Positions 1 to 7,900 of a DNA stretch of 21,251 nucleotides are shown in pieces. Under the pieces are notes generated by a model that was not told the origin of the DNA, did no database searches, and saw nothing but the letters and a program-made list of their open reading frames with translations. Position numbers and translations under genes: made by a program. Source of the stretch: Kiritimatiellia bacterium (GTDB taxonomy: Bacteria > Verrucomicrobiota > Kiritimatiellia > RFP12 > UBA1067); the NCBI GenBank assembly GCA_017547265.1, contig JAFYQC010000084.1, forward strand, positions 1 through 21,251. The letters are read 5' to 3'. Each line of letters starts with the position of its first letter. The stretch's first letter is position 1.

Positions 1-121
1 ACCAGTACATGCTGAACCTGTAGCGGCGGACGCTTTGCCGAGCATCGGGCAAATTCCTCTGGGATTTGCCGCGATTGCGTATGCTATCCGAGGCCTCGCT
101 CGCGTGCGCGCGCGAGGCTAA
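1..121 (+). CDS. Possible C-terminal tail of an upstream gene (partial)
   Basis: The frame beginning at base 2 is open to a TAA at 119-121 and would give 39 residues: a short hydrophobic stretch (IPLGFAAIAYAI) followed by an Arg-rich end. That loosely resembles a C-terminal membrane or sorting tail. The other two forward frames close at bases 15 and 23, so an upstream plus-strand gene could equally end there. Nothing in the visible part identifies a family, and the call is weak. Confidence 0.2.
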   Translation, partial: PVHAEPVAADALPSIGQIPLGFAAIAYAIRGLARVRARG

Positions 122-138
122 GCCCAACTGCTTTTTTT
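92..138 (+). terminator. GC-rich hairpin followed by a T run (weak terminator candidate)
   Basis: Bases 93-104 pair with 107-118 with a single mismatch, giving a roughly 12-bp GC stem whose central bases must open to form a loop. A run of seven T lies at 132-138. The run starts about 13 nt after the stem, farther than in a good intrinsic terminator, so this may only be a structured gene end. Confidence 0.25.
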
Positions 139-173
139 AGGTTAAGATCCCGGTTGTCAGGCTTGGCCTGGCG

Positions 174-389
174 TTGGCGTGTGGGCTGATCCTCGGCGCG
201 AGCTTCGCCGAAAGCTGCATCACCGACGACGAGTACAACCATGTCCAGAACGGCGGATCGCCGTTGCCGGGGACTACGACTCAGTCGGTTGCGTCGGCGC
301 CAGTTACCATAGATGGCGTGACCTACACAGAATCGTCGCTTGGCCCCGTCGATCTGTTCACGAAGGGACTTTCGATCTTTATCCGCTGA
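174..389 (+). CDS. Small putative exported protein with unclear or lost start
   Basis: No family is recognised. The reading frame is open from just after the TAG at 138-140 to the TGA at 387-389. Codons from 141 read as a good signal peptide (KIPVVRLGLALACGLILG, then ASFA before ESC), with Lys and Arg at its front. No ATG or GTG starts that segment. The only ordinary start is TTG at 174, which removes the basic residues, and no clear ribosome binding site precedes either point. The rest is a short Thr/Ser/Gly-rich stretch ending in LSIFIR. It may be a decayed gene or the remnant of a larger exported protein. It lies 31 bp upstream of the SUMF1 gene. Confidence 0.3.
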   Translation: MACGLILGASFAESCITDDEYNHVQNGGSPLPGTTTQSVASAPVTIDGVTYTESSLGPVDLFTKGLSIFIR

Positions 390-420
390 CACAGAAACAA
401 ACAAAGAAAGAATTAACACC

Positions 421-1671
421 ATGAAGAATACACTCGGAACACTCTTCCTCGCACTTGCCCTCGCGCCACTTGCGCAGGCTGCGGCCCCTCAAGTCACCGT
501 AACGTCTTTCCAGCAGGTCGGGCGTCGCGTCGAAATCACATATGACCTTGACGCGGACGGCATCGTGACGGCAGACATCGTCACAAACGACGTTAGCATA
601 GGAGCGCAGCTCCTCACTGGGATGTATGGCGACGTGAACAAGGCGATTGCCGCCGGTACCGGCAAGAAGATATACTGGTCGCCTGAGGCATCAGTGAACA
701 CGACATTTCACAACGCCTATGCGAAGCTGACGGCCTGGGCGCTGGACGCGCCGCCGAACTACTGCGTGCTGGACCTCACCACCAAGTCGAACATCACATA
801 CTATGTCTCGGCGGAAGCCATTCCATTTGGCGTTGCAGACAATATCTACAAGACTGAACGCATGGTATTCAGGAAGGTTCCTGCCAAGGGCGTCCAGTTC
901 CGAATGGGAACGCCGGGCAACACCTCGGCGGAAATCCCCCATCGCGTGACGTTCACCAACGACTATTATCTTGGAATATACGAGACGACGAAGAAACAGG
1001 CGAACCTCATCTGGAGTAGGGATTGGAACAATACGCCTGAAGACGACCCGGATTATTGGATTAAGCCTGTTGATAATGTCCCCATGACAGTCTTCCGTGG
1101 TTCAAGGACACACTCGCCGGCAAGCCAAGGCGGGACGTTGCCAGAAACAACTGGCGCCAATGGTTATCTTCGTCGCCTGGCTGACAAGACTGGCGCGGAA
1201 TTGGACTTGCCGCTTGAAGCGCAATGGGAATATGCCTGTCGCGCTGGTTCAGCGGAAGCGTACTACTGGGGTTCGGATTCGGCTGATGACTTAGGCGATT
1301 ATGCATGGTATGCCGCCAATTGTACGAATGCGTTGACGAACACGGCAGAGACTCATCCTGTAGGATTGAAGAAGCCGAATGCATGGGGTTTTTACGATAT
1401 GTATGGCAATGTCGGCGAACGGTGCAATGACTATTATTACACGGGTTCGAATTATTCCGATGGGTCTGATGTAATTGAACCGTACGGATACATTAAAGGA
1501 GACGAGACGCAATCCACGCAACGTGTCGTCAGGGGTGGAGGTCAAGGGAGTTCTGCAACGAATTGTCGTTCTGCTGTGCGTGGCCAGTATTGGCCTGGTG
1601 AGCCTGGTACCGTACAATATTGCGGCTATGGATATCGCATCTGGATGCGTCCCCAGGCCTACGTGAAATAA
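421..1671 (+). CDS. Secreted SUMF1/FGE-fold protein with N-terminal beta domain
   Basis: This 416-aa protein starts at the ATG of 421, where a clean signal peptide begins (MKNTLGTLFLALALAPLAQA); the longer frame from 340 would bury it. Residues ~22-145 form a beta-rich extension. Residues ~150-412 show the formylglycine-generating-enzyme (SUMF1) fold: MGT, LPLEAQWEYACRAG, NAWGFYDMYGNV, and VVRGGG followed by NCRSAVRG. True FGEs use two cysteines six and eleven residues after the Arg of RGG. Here the first is Ser377 and the second is Cys382, so sulfatase-activating activity is unlikely and a binding or structural role fits better. The usual GNVWEW is GNVGER. It is the first clear gene of the glycosidase operon, 18 bp before the next. 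The 3' half is visibly richer in AT than its neighbours. Confidence 0.85.
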   Translation: MKNTLGTLFLALALAPLAQAAAPQVTVTSFQQVGRRVEITYDLDADGIVTADIVTNDVSIGAQLLTGMYGDVNKAIAAGTGKKIYWSPEASVNTTFHNAYAKLTAWALDAPPNYCVLDLTTKSNITYYVSAEAIPFGVADNIYKTERMVFRKVPAKGVQFRMGTPGNTSAEIPHRVTFTNDYYLGIYETTKKQANLIWSRDWNNTPEDDPDYWIKPVDNVPMTVFRGSRTHSPASQGGTLPETTGANGYLRRLADKTGAELDLPLEAQWEYACRAGSAEAYYWGSDSADDLGDYAWYAANCTNALTNTAETHPVGLKKPNAWGFYDMYGNVGERCNDYYYTGSNYSDGSDVIEPYGYIKGDETQSTQRVVRGGGQGSSATNCRSAVRGQYWPGEPGTVQYCGYGYRIWMRPQAYVK

Positions 1672-1674
1672 AGA

Positions 1675-1680
1675 TAAGGA
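1675..1680 (+). promoter_or_regulatory. Ribosome binding site of the 1072-aa glycosidase
   Basis: The motif ATAAGGAG sits directly after the SUMF1 stop codon and about 9 nt before the ATG at 1690. It fixes that start and shows that this downstream gene can be initiated independently. Confidence 0.6.
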
Positions 1681-1689
1681 GCAATCTCA

Positions 1690-4600
1690 ATGGTGCACTT
1701 TCATTCTGCAAAGGCGGCAGTCGGAATGGCTGCGGCGTTGGTTGCGACTGCGGCATTTGCCTTTATGCCGCCCGTGGACGAGGCGGACGGATTGTCCGTC
1801 TCGTTGCCAGAATTCACCAAGGACTGGGAGCGTCCGCCGCTTGACGTCTCCGCGGGCATTGACTATTGCGTCGTAGTCTCCAACGGAAGCGAGAAAGCCG
1901 TTTCTGGCGTTCTCAAGTCGCACATGAACGGCGACTGGCGTGTTTCACAGGGTGAAATCGCGTTGACCGTGTCGCCTGGGGAAGTGCGGACGAATTCGTT
2001 TTCGGCCAAGGCGGTCGACCTTTCCCGCATCGAGAATTCGCATTATCCGATATGGGCCGATTTCACGGCGTCCAATGGCGGGCTTTCGCGTCCTCTTCGC
2101 GCGGTAGGCGTTTTCCGCGCGTCGAACGCGGCAAAGGAAAACTGGTCGCGCACACGAGAGCCGTGGGAATGGTTCATGCCCGACAAGAACGGAAACCTTC
2201 CGCAGGACGGCGAACTGTGGAAGGCCGAGATTGCATCTGACGATGAAGGCGAATGGGCGAAACGCGAGCGGTTGTGCCTGGAGACTCCGTTGGCCGTCTT
2301 TTCGCTGTCAGAGGGAATCAAGGCAAATGTCGGGATCGGCGAACAAGGCGTCACGGATGGCGTAATCATGTTCACGCAAGGCGGTCGCAGCTTTGCTTAT
2401 CGCGGCTTTGCCGTCTGCGTCGGTGGAAAGCCGGTCGGCGCGGCAAAGGAAGGGCTGCGCTTCTCGCGCATCGAGACGCGCAAGGGAGAAGGTGACTCGC
2501 TGGAGGTCTTGCACTATCTGCCGGAGTCGGACGGAAAGGATGTTGTCCTTCGCGCCAATTTCTTCGCACAAGGCGGAGTCCTGCGGCTTGCGTGGGACAT
2601 GCCGGGGACCGAGCGCTCGCCGGGCGGCGATCCTCGCTACACTTTTCTCCATGTCGGTCCTGGCTCAGAACTCGTTGAACGCGCATACGCCGGATTCGGC
2701 AATGTCTATGTGAGGCCGCGCAAGTTGATTCTCCGTGCCGGAGCAAACAAGCTTTCGACGCGGCATGTGGGCATGGACTATCCATGCGGAATCTCGGTCG
2801 TGCAGGCGACAGACATCTACCCCGACTACTTTCTCGTCCGCGAGGAAGGACGCGCCAGCCATCTCCTTGTGCACCACGACGCGACATTTTCCTTTGCAGT
2901 TTCGATATCCGGCGCTTTCGCGGCTGCTCGGTCCTTTGCGAATGTCGCTGGATACCGTCGCTCTCCTGGATATGAAGCGCTTGCCGACCGCATCTGCCTT
3001 GATGTCTGGTGGGGCGCGTATTCCAACAATACGGCGGCGATTCGCCGTTACGCGGAGTATGGAGTCACGAACGCTGTATATCTGCGGCACGGCTGGCAGC
3101 GTTGGGGATACGACAATCGCTTGCCCGATGTCTGTCCGCCATCCGGCGACGAGCAGAGGCAGCGCGACTTCGTGGAACTGGCGGCGACGGCGCGCCAATT
3201 CGGGATGCGCTTCGGCATACACGACAATTTCATCGATTTCTACCCGGACGCCGAGGGTTTCGATTACAATGTTATTCTCTTCAATCACAAGGGAAAGCCA
3301 TGTAAAGGCTGGATGAACGGCAAGCACCATGCGCAGAGCTACTGGTTCAATTCCAACATGATCTGGCCGTGGCTGGAGCGGAACATGACGGCGGAGCGCC
3401 GTCTCTTTGCGCCTACCGCGCTTTTCGTTGATGTCTTCTCGGCCATGCAGCCATTGGACGGATATGACCGCAACGGTGTCTTCATCGACCGACGTCGTTG
3501 CGCCGAAGACTGGGGAAGGGCGTTTGACAAGGCGCGCGAGTTCATGGGCGTCGGCGACGCGCCAACTGTCAGCGAAGGTGGAACTGATGCGCTCATTGGG
3601 CATCTCGACGCGGGGCAGGCCGACCACCACTTGACGAAACAAGACGAACTTTGCTCATGCGAAGACGTCGAGCGGGTTCCGTGGCACGACATCGTCACGC
3701 ACGGCAAGATGGCGCTTATGGGCGGAGGCCTTGAAGAACGCTATGCCGGGCGCACGCGCGAAAAGCGCCTGATGGCAGGATATGGCAGCGACGACTATCT
3801 TGAGACAACGGCCATCGGCGGGAGGATGCCGCTCTGCTCAGGCGACTTCGCGCGTGAAAGCATTGTTACCGACTGGATGCTGCGCGGCTGGTGGCAGTGC
3901 GTTTCTCGCTGCGACATGACGGGCTTTGAATTTCAGGATGGCAACATCCGCCATCGTTGCGCGCGTTTCGCAAACGGCGCGGAAATACGCTCAAACCGCG
4001 AGACGAACTCCACCTGGCGCGTAGACGGCGTTGAGCTTCCGCCCTGCGGCTTCTACGCAAAGGGTCCTGGGTTCGAGGGCGGCGTCGTCGTTCGCGACGG
4101 ATGTCGCGCGGGCTTTGCACGAACTCCACAGTTCCGCTTCTTCGACGCACGTCCAATCTTCGACGATCCTGGGAGGGAGGGGCTCGTGCGCGCCTGGACG
4201 ACGGATTTCGCCCGTCCATCCGAGCGGGTATGTCGCATTGGCATAGGCTGGCGTGTCCGCAATGCCGTGGCGGAAGACTATGTTCCGTTTGTCCATGTCG
4301 TTAGCGCAGCTTCCGGGAAGGAGAAGATCGCATTCGGCGGAAAGCTCGAGCTGCCGCTTGCAGAGACAAGGCGGCAGGGCGTAGAGGTACATGGTGCCGT
4401 TGTCGTCAATTTGCCCAAGGACATTGAGCCTGGCGAGTACGATGTCCGCTACGGCCTCTATCGAAACAACCGCAGGATGGAGTTTGATGCGGTGATGGAC
4501 GGCGTAACGCGCATTATCGCCGGGACGCTGACCGTCACGCGCGGCGATTCTGGCGCGTTGGACGTCAAATGGACTCTGCCTCGTTCCGTAGACGACGTTG

Positions 4601-4908
4601 AGCGAGAGTTCGCGCGGCGGCTTGAGCGCAATTTCGACGGGCGGCTCGTTGATTTTGGCGAGGTGAAGACAGACGGAGCATTTCGCCTGACAACGGAGAA
4701 GGACTCGCTGACAGTCACGACGCTGCCCGGGTCGCGTCCGTTTAGGGCAAGATTCGACCTTGCGCGACTTGGTTTTTCGAATCGTCCCGTTTGCGGCATT
4801 CGCCGTGCAGGGAAGGACGAAGCAGCAGCGCCTATGAAACGCAGGGGTGACGATCTAGCCGTCGCCTTTGGCGAAGGCGAAGCGGCATGGACGATTTTGT
4901 TTAAGTAA
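1690..4908 (+). CDS. Large secreted TIM-barrel glycoside hydrolase, GH101/DUF5696-like
   Basis: This 1072-aa protein has a signal peptide (residues 1-24, ending ATAAFA). A beta-sandwich region (~30-400) precedes a catalytic-barrel-like region (~420-780): WGAYSNNTAAIRRY, YLRHGWQRWGYDN, FGMRFGIHDNFIDFYP, ALFVDVFSA and PTVSEGGTD. Asp581 (FVDVF) and Glu629 (VSEGG) are the best catalytic pair by analogy with GH101 endo-alpha-N-acetylgalactosaminidases, which use an Asp nucleophile in a FVD-type strand and a Glu acid/base. The spacing here, 48 residues, is longer than I recall for GH101. Residues ~790-1072 are further beta domains. The overall look also fits DUF5696-type glycosidases. It lies between the SUMF1 gene and the GH39-GH92 fusion (22-bp gap). 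Glycosidase is fairly sure, the exact family is not, and the substrate is unknown. Confidence 0.65.
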   Translation: MVHFHSAKAAVGMAAALVATAAFAFMPPVDEADGLSVSLPEFTKDWERPPLDVSAGIDYCVVVSNGSEKAVSGVLKSHMNGDWRVSQGEIALTVSPGEVRTNSFSAKAVDLSRIENSHYPIWADFTASNGGLSRPLRAVGVFRASNAAKENWSRTREPWEWFMPDKNGNLPQDGELWKAEIASDDEGEWAKRERLCLETPLAVFSLSEGIKANVGIGEQGVTDGVIMFTQGGRSFAYRGFAVCVGGKPVGAAKEGLRFSRIETRKGEGDSLEVLHYLPESDGKDVVLRANFFAQGGVLRLAWDMPGTERSPGGDPRYTFLHVGPGSELVERAYAGFGNVYVRPRKLILRAGANKLSTRHVGMDYPCGISVVQATDIYPDYFLVREEGRASHLLVHHDATFSFAVSISGAFAAARSFANVAGYRRSPGYEALADRICLDVWWGAYSNNTAAIRRYAEYGVTNAVYLRHGWQRWGYDNRLPDVCPPSGDEQRQRDFVELAATARQFGMRFGIHDNFIDFYPDAEGFDYNVILFNHKGKPCKGWMNGKHHAQSYWFNSNMIWPWLERNMTAERRLFAPTALFVDVFSAMQPLDGYDRNGVFIDRRRCAEDWGRAFDKAREFMGVGDAPTVSEGGTDALIGHLDAGQADHHLTKQDELCSCEDVERVPWHDIVTHGKMALMGGGLEERYAGRTREKRLMAGYGSDDYLETTAIGGRMPLCSGDFARESIVTDWMLRGWWQCVSRCDMTGFEFQDGNIRHRCARFANGAEIRSNRETNSTWRVDGVELPPCGFYAKGPGFEGGVVVRDGCRAGFARTPQFRFFDARPIFDDPGREGLVRAWTTDFARPSERVCRIGIGWRVRNAVAEDYVPFVHVVSAASGKEKIAFGGKLELPLAETRRQGVEVHGAVVVNLPKDIEPGEYDVRYGLYRNNRRMEFDAVMDGVTRIIAGTLTVTRGDSGALDVKWTLPRSVDDVEREFARRLERNFDGRLVDFGEVKTDGAFRLTTEKDSLTVTTLPGSRPFRARFDLARLGFSNRPVCGIRRAGKDEAAAPMKRRGDDLAVAFGEGEAAWTILFK

Positions 4909-4930
4909 TCAACCTTCGAAGGAGTTGCAG

Positions 4931-7900
4931 ATGTTAAGTGTTCTTGTCATTGCGGCGGCGCTGACTGTGGATTTCTCGAAAGAAGTCCGTTCAGCAAGGC
5001 CGGAGCTTCATTCTTCAGGTTTTAGCCCGCGCATCTGTTCGTCCTCGCAGGCGGATGTCGACGACGTCCGGTCGATGGGCTTCAAGATGGCGCGCACTCA
5101 CGACTGGGCTCTTATCAATTCCAACGAGAGGGTCTGCGACAACCATCACGTCTTTCCGCTGAACCACCTTGACCCCAAGGACCCGAAGAGCTACCACTTT
5201 GCGCCCACGGACTATCTGCTCGGGCTTGTGCGCGAGAAATACGGGCAGGAGATATTCTTCCGGCTCGGCACGTCGATAGAGCATTCTGGGAAGAAGGTCC
5301 ACTTCAACACGCTCATACCCGATGACTTCGACAGGGTTGCAGAGAACTTCGCCGCGACGGTCCGGCACTACAACCGCGGATGGGCGAACGGGTTCGAGTG
5401 GGGCATAAAGTACTGGGAGATATGGAACGAGCCCGACGGCGCCAACACCATGTGGTGCCTGCCGGAAGGGGATCTTGGCGAAGACGGGAAGAGGGATGAG
5501 CAAAAGGACGCCGAGCGCCAGCGCCAGTTCGTCCGATTCTTCGTGACGGTGCTCAAGCGGCTCAAGTCGGAGTTCGGCGACACGATCAAGGTCGGAGGAC
5601 CTGCGATGACGTCGCTGTATCCGAACCGCGAGGACTACATGAGGGCGATTCTGCGTGCGTGCAAGGAGGCGAATGTCGCGCCTGATTTCATCTCATGGCA
5701 CTTTTACGTGGAGGACTATTCCGTCATCGCTGATTCCATCCGCCTCGGACGGAAGATATGCGACGAGGAGGGGTTCCCGAAATGCGAACTCGTGATGGAC
5801 GAATGGCATTATTTCTCCTTCAGCGACTACGACTGGCCGGACCTGCGCTCGTCCGATCCGGTGAGAAGGGCGAAGGCATGGACTGGTCCGCGCTCGCACA
5901 ATGGAATCGACTCGTCCTGCTTCAACCTTGCGACGCTTTCCCGGCTCCAGACGTCGGATATGGACCTTGCCTTCTACTATGGTTGCCGACCTGAGGGGAG
6001 CTGGGGATACAAGGACTACAACAACGAAAAATACAAGGTCTTCTACGGACTCAAGATGTTCGGTGACTTTATGCGCGGCGGAGGGACAATCTGTCGTGGC
6101 GAGGTCATAGACCCAGAAGGTCCGGCTCTTCTGACCGCGCTGCCTTTGCGCAAGCCTGATGGAAAGTCGTTTCAGCTACTTGTCTCTGACTACCGAGTGG
6201 GCTGCGAAACTATCCAGATCGATGTCGCGGGTTTGCCGAAGGGAATGACTGCGAAGGGAGAAGTCCATGATGGCGAACACGATCTAGCTCCTGCGGATTT
6301 CGAATTCGACGGACACCGCCTTGTCATTAGAAAGGCAAAAGGTGCGAGCGCCGCCTATTGTTTTGAATTCTCCGCATGTGGAGACCTAGCATCACATGTC
6401 GATCCTTTCATAGGAACGGACACGGTGGGCCATACGCATCCGTCGGCGGCGTTTCCGTTTGGAATGGTGCAGGCAGGTCCCGATACGGGCACGATGGACT
6501 GGAAATACTGCTCCGGCTACCAGTGGATGGACAAGGAGATCATCGGATTTTCGCAGACGCACCTGAGCGGTACTGGATGTCCGGATTTGGGAGACGTGTC
6601 GATTATGCCGGTGGCAGAATCAAAATTGAAAGTTGAAAGTGAAAAGTTGAAGGTTGCTTTCGACAAGACGAGCGAAGTTGCAGAGCCTGGATATTATTCT
6701 GTGGTGCTAAAAGATCCCGAAGTCAAGGTCGAGATCGCCGCGTCGCCGCACAGTGCGATATATCGGCTAACAATGCTTGGCGATGGCCCGATGAACTTGC
6801 TTGTCGAGCCTCGGTCAGTGCTGTTCAATCCGCCCGAGTTTCCCAGACGGGAGCCAGAGCGGCTAGCCTTTGCCGTGGTGAAGGATGCCGAGGGAGGAAT
6901 CAAGGAGATGTCTGGCGCGTATAGGGCGCACTGCTGGACGCGGCGAGAACTCGGCTATTGCCTTGCCTTCGACCATTCGGCTCGCGACATTGGCCGTGGC
7001 ATTTATTCCTTTGACGTCAAGCGCGGCGAAACGATCGTACTGAAAGTGGGCCTCTCGGCAGGAGGCGACGTAGCCGACGGTTCAAATGGTGTATCGTTGG
7101 CGGCGCGCGCGAGGAATAATCTTGTGGCGGAGATTCCGGACTGGGATTTTGACACGGTAAGGAACGCGGCGCGGGCGGAATGGAACCGTGTACTTGGCGT
7201 GGCGACGATAGAGGGTACGGAGGAGCAGAAGAAGAATTGGTATACGGCGCTCTACCATCTTTGCCTCCAGCCCAACAACATTGCTGATGTCGGCGCGAAG
7301 CCGTTCTATTCGACGTTTTCGACGTGGGATACATTCCGCGCGGCGCATCCGCTATACACGATTCTTGCGCCGGAGAAGGCGGGGGAGTTCGTCGACTCAC
7401 TGCTTGAGCAGGGACGGCGTACGGGGTATCTGCCGATATGGGCGTTGTGGGGCAAGGACAACCAGTGCATGATAGGTACGCATTCGATTCCCGTCATTGT
7501 CGACTGGTTCTTGAAGGATTCATTTAGCCACAAAGAACACAAAGAGCACAAAGACATTGCGTCCTCTGCGTCTCTCGGCACTCGCTCCGCTCGGCTTGGC
7601 TCGCTACAAATCGCGAGCCCCGCTTGCGCGGCGGTTACGCGTCTCTGCGTTAAAAAACAAAACGAATACTGGCTCGCTGCATACGCTCAAATCAAGGACA
7701 CTCTGACGAAGCCGCACGACGGGCGCATCAAAGAGCGTTGGGATCTCTACGACAAATACGGCTACTATCCGTCCGACATTGTCAAGGGCGAAAGCGTATC
7801 GCGTACGCTCGAATGCGGATATGACGACTGGTGCGCTGGTGTGATGGCGGAGAAGATGGGGGAACGGGTAACGGGTAACGGGGAATTGGATAAGCGTCTG

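Noticed and set aside
340..420. Upstream extension of the SUMF1 gene by 27 codons
   Set aside because: It would place a charged stretch in front of a clean signal peptide beginning at the ATG of 421.
2665..3642. 325-codon minus-strand ORF within the large glycosidase
   Set aside because: It is a shadow of the glycosidase reading frame, with no start signal and no known motif.
4868..4930. TTG start 21 codons earlier for the GH39-GH92 gene
   Set aside because: It would add a basic N-terminus that suits a signal peptide, but it lies inside the previous gene, while AAGGAG is well placed for the ATG at 4931.
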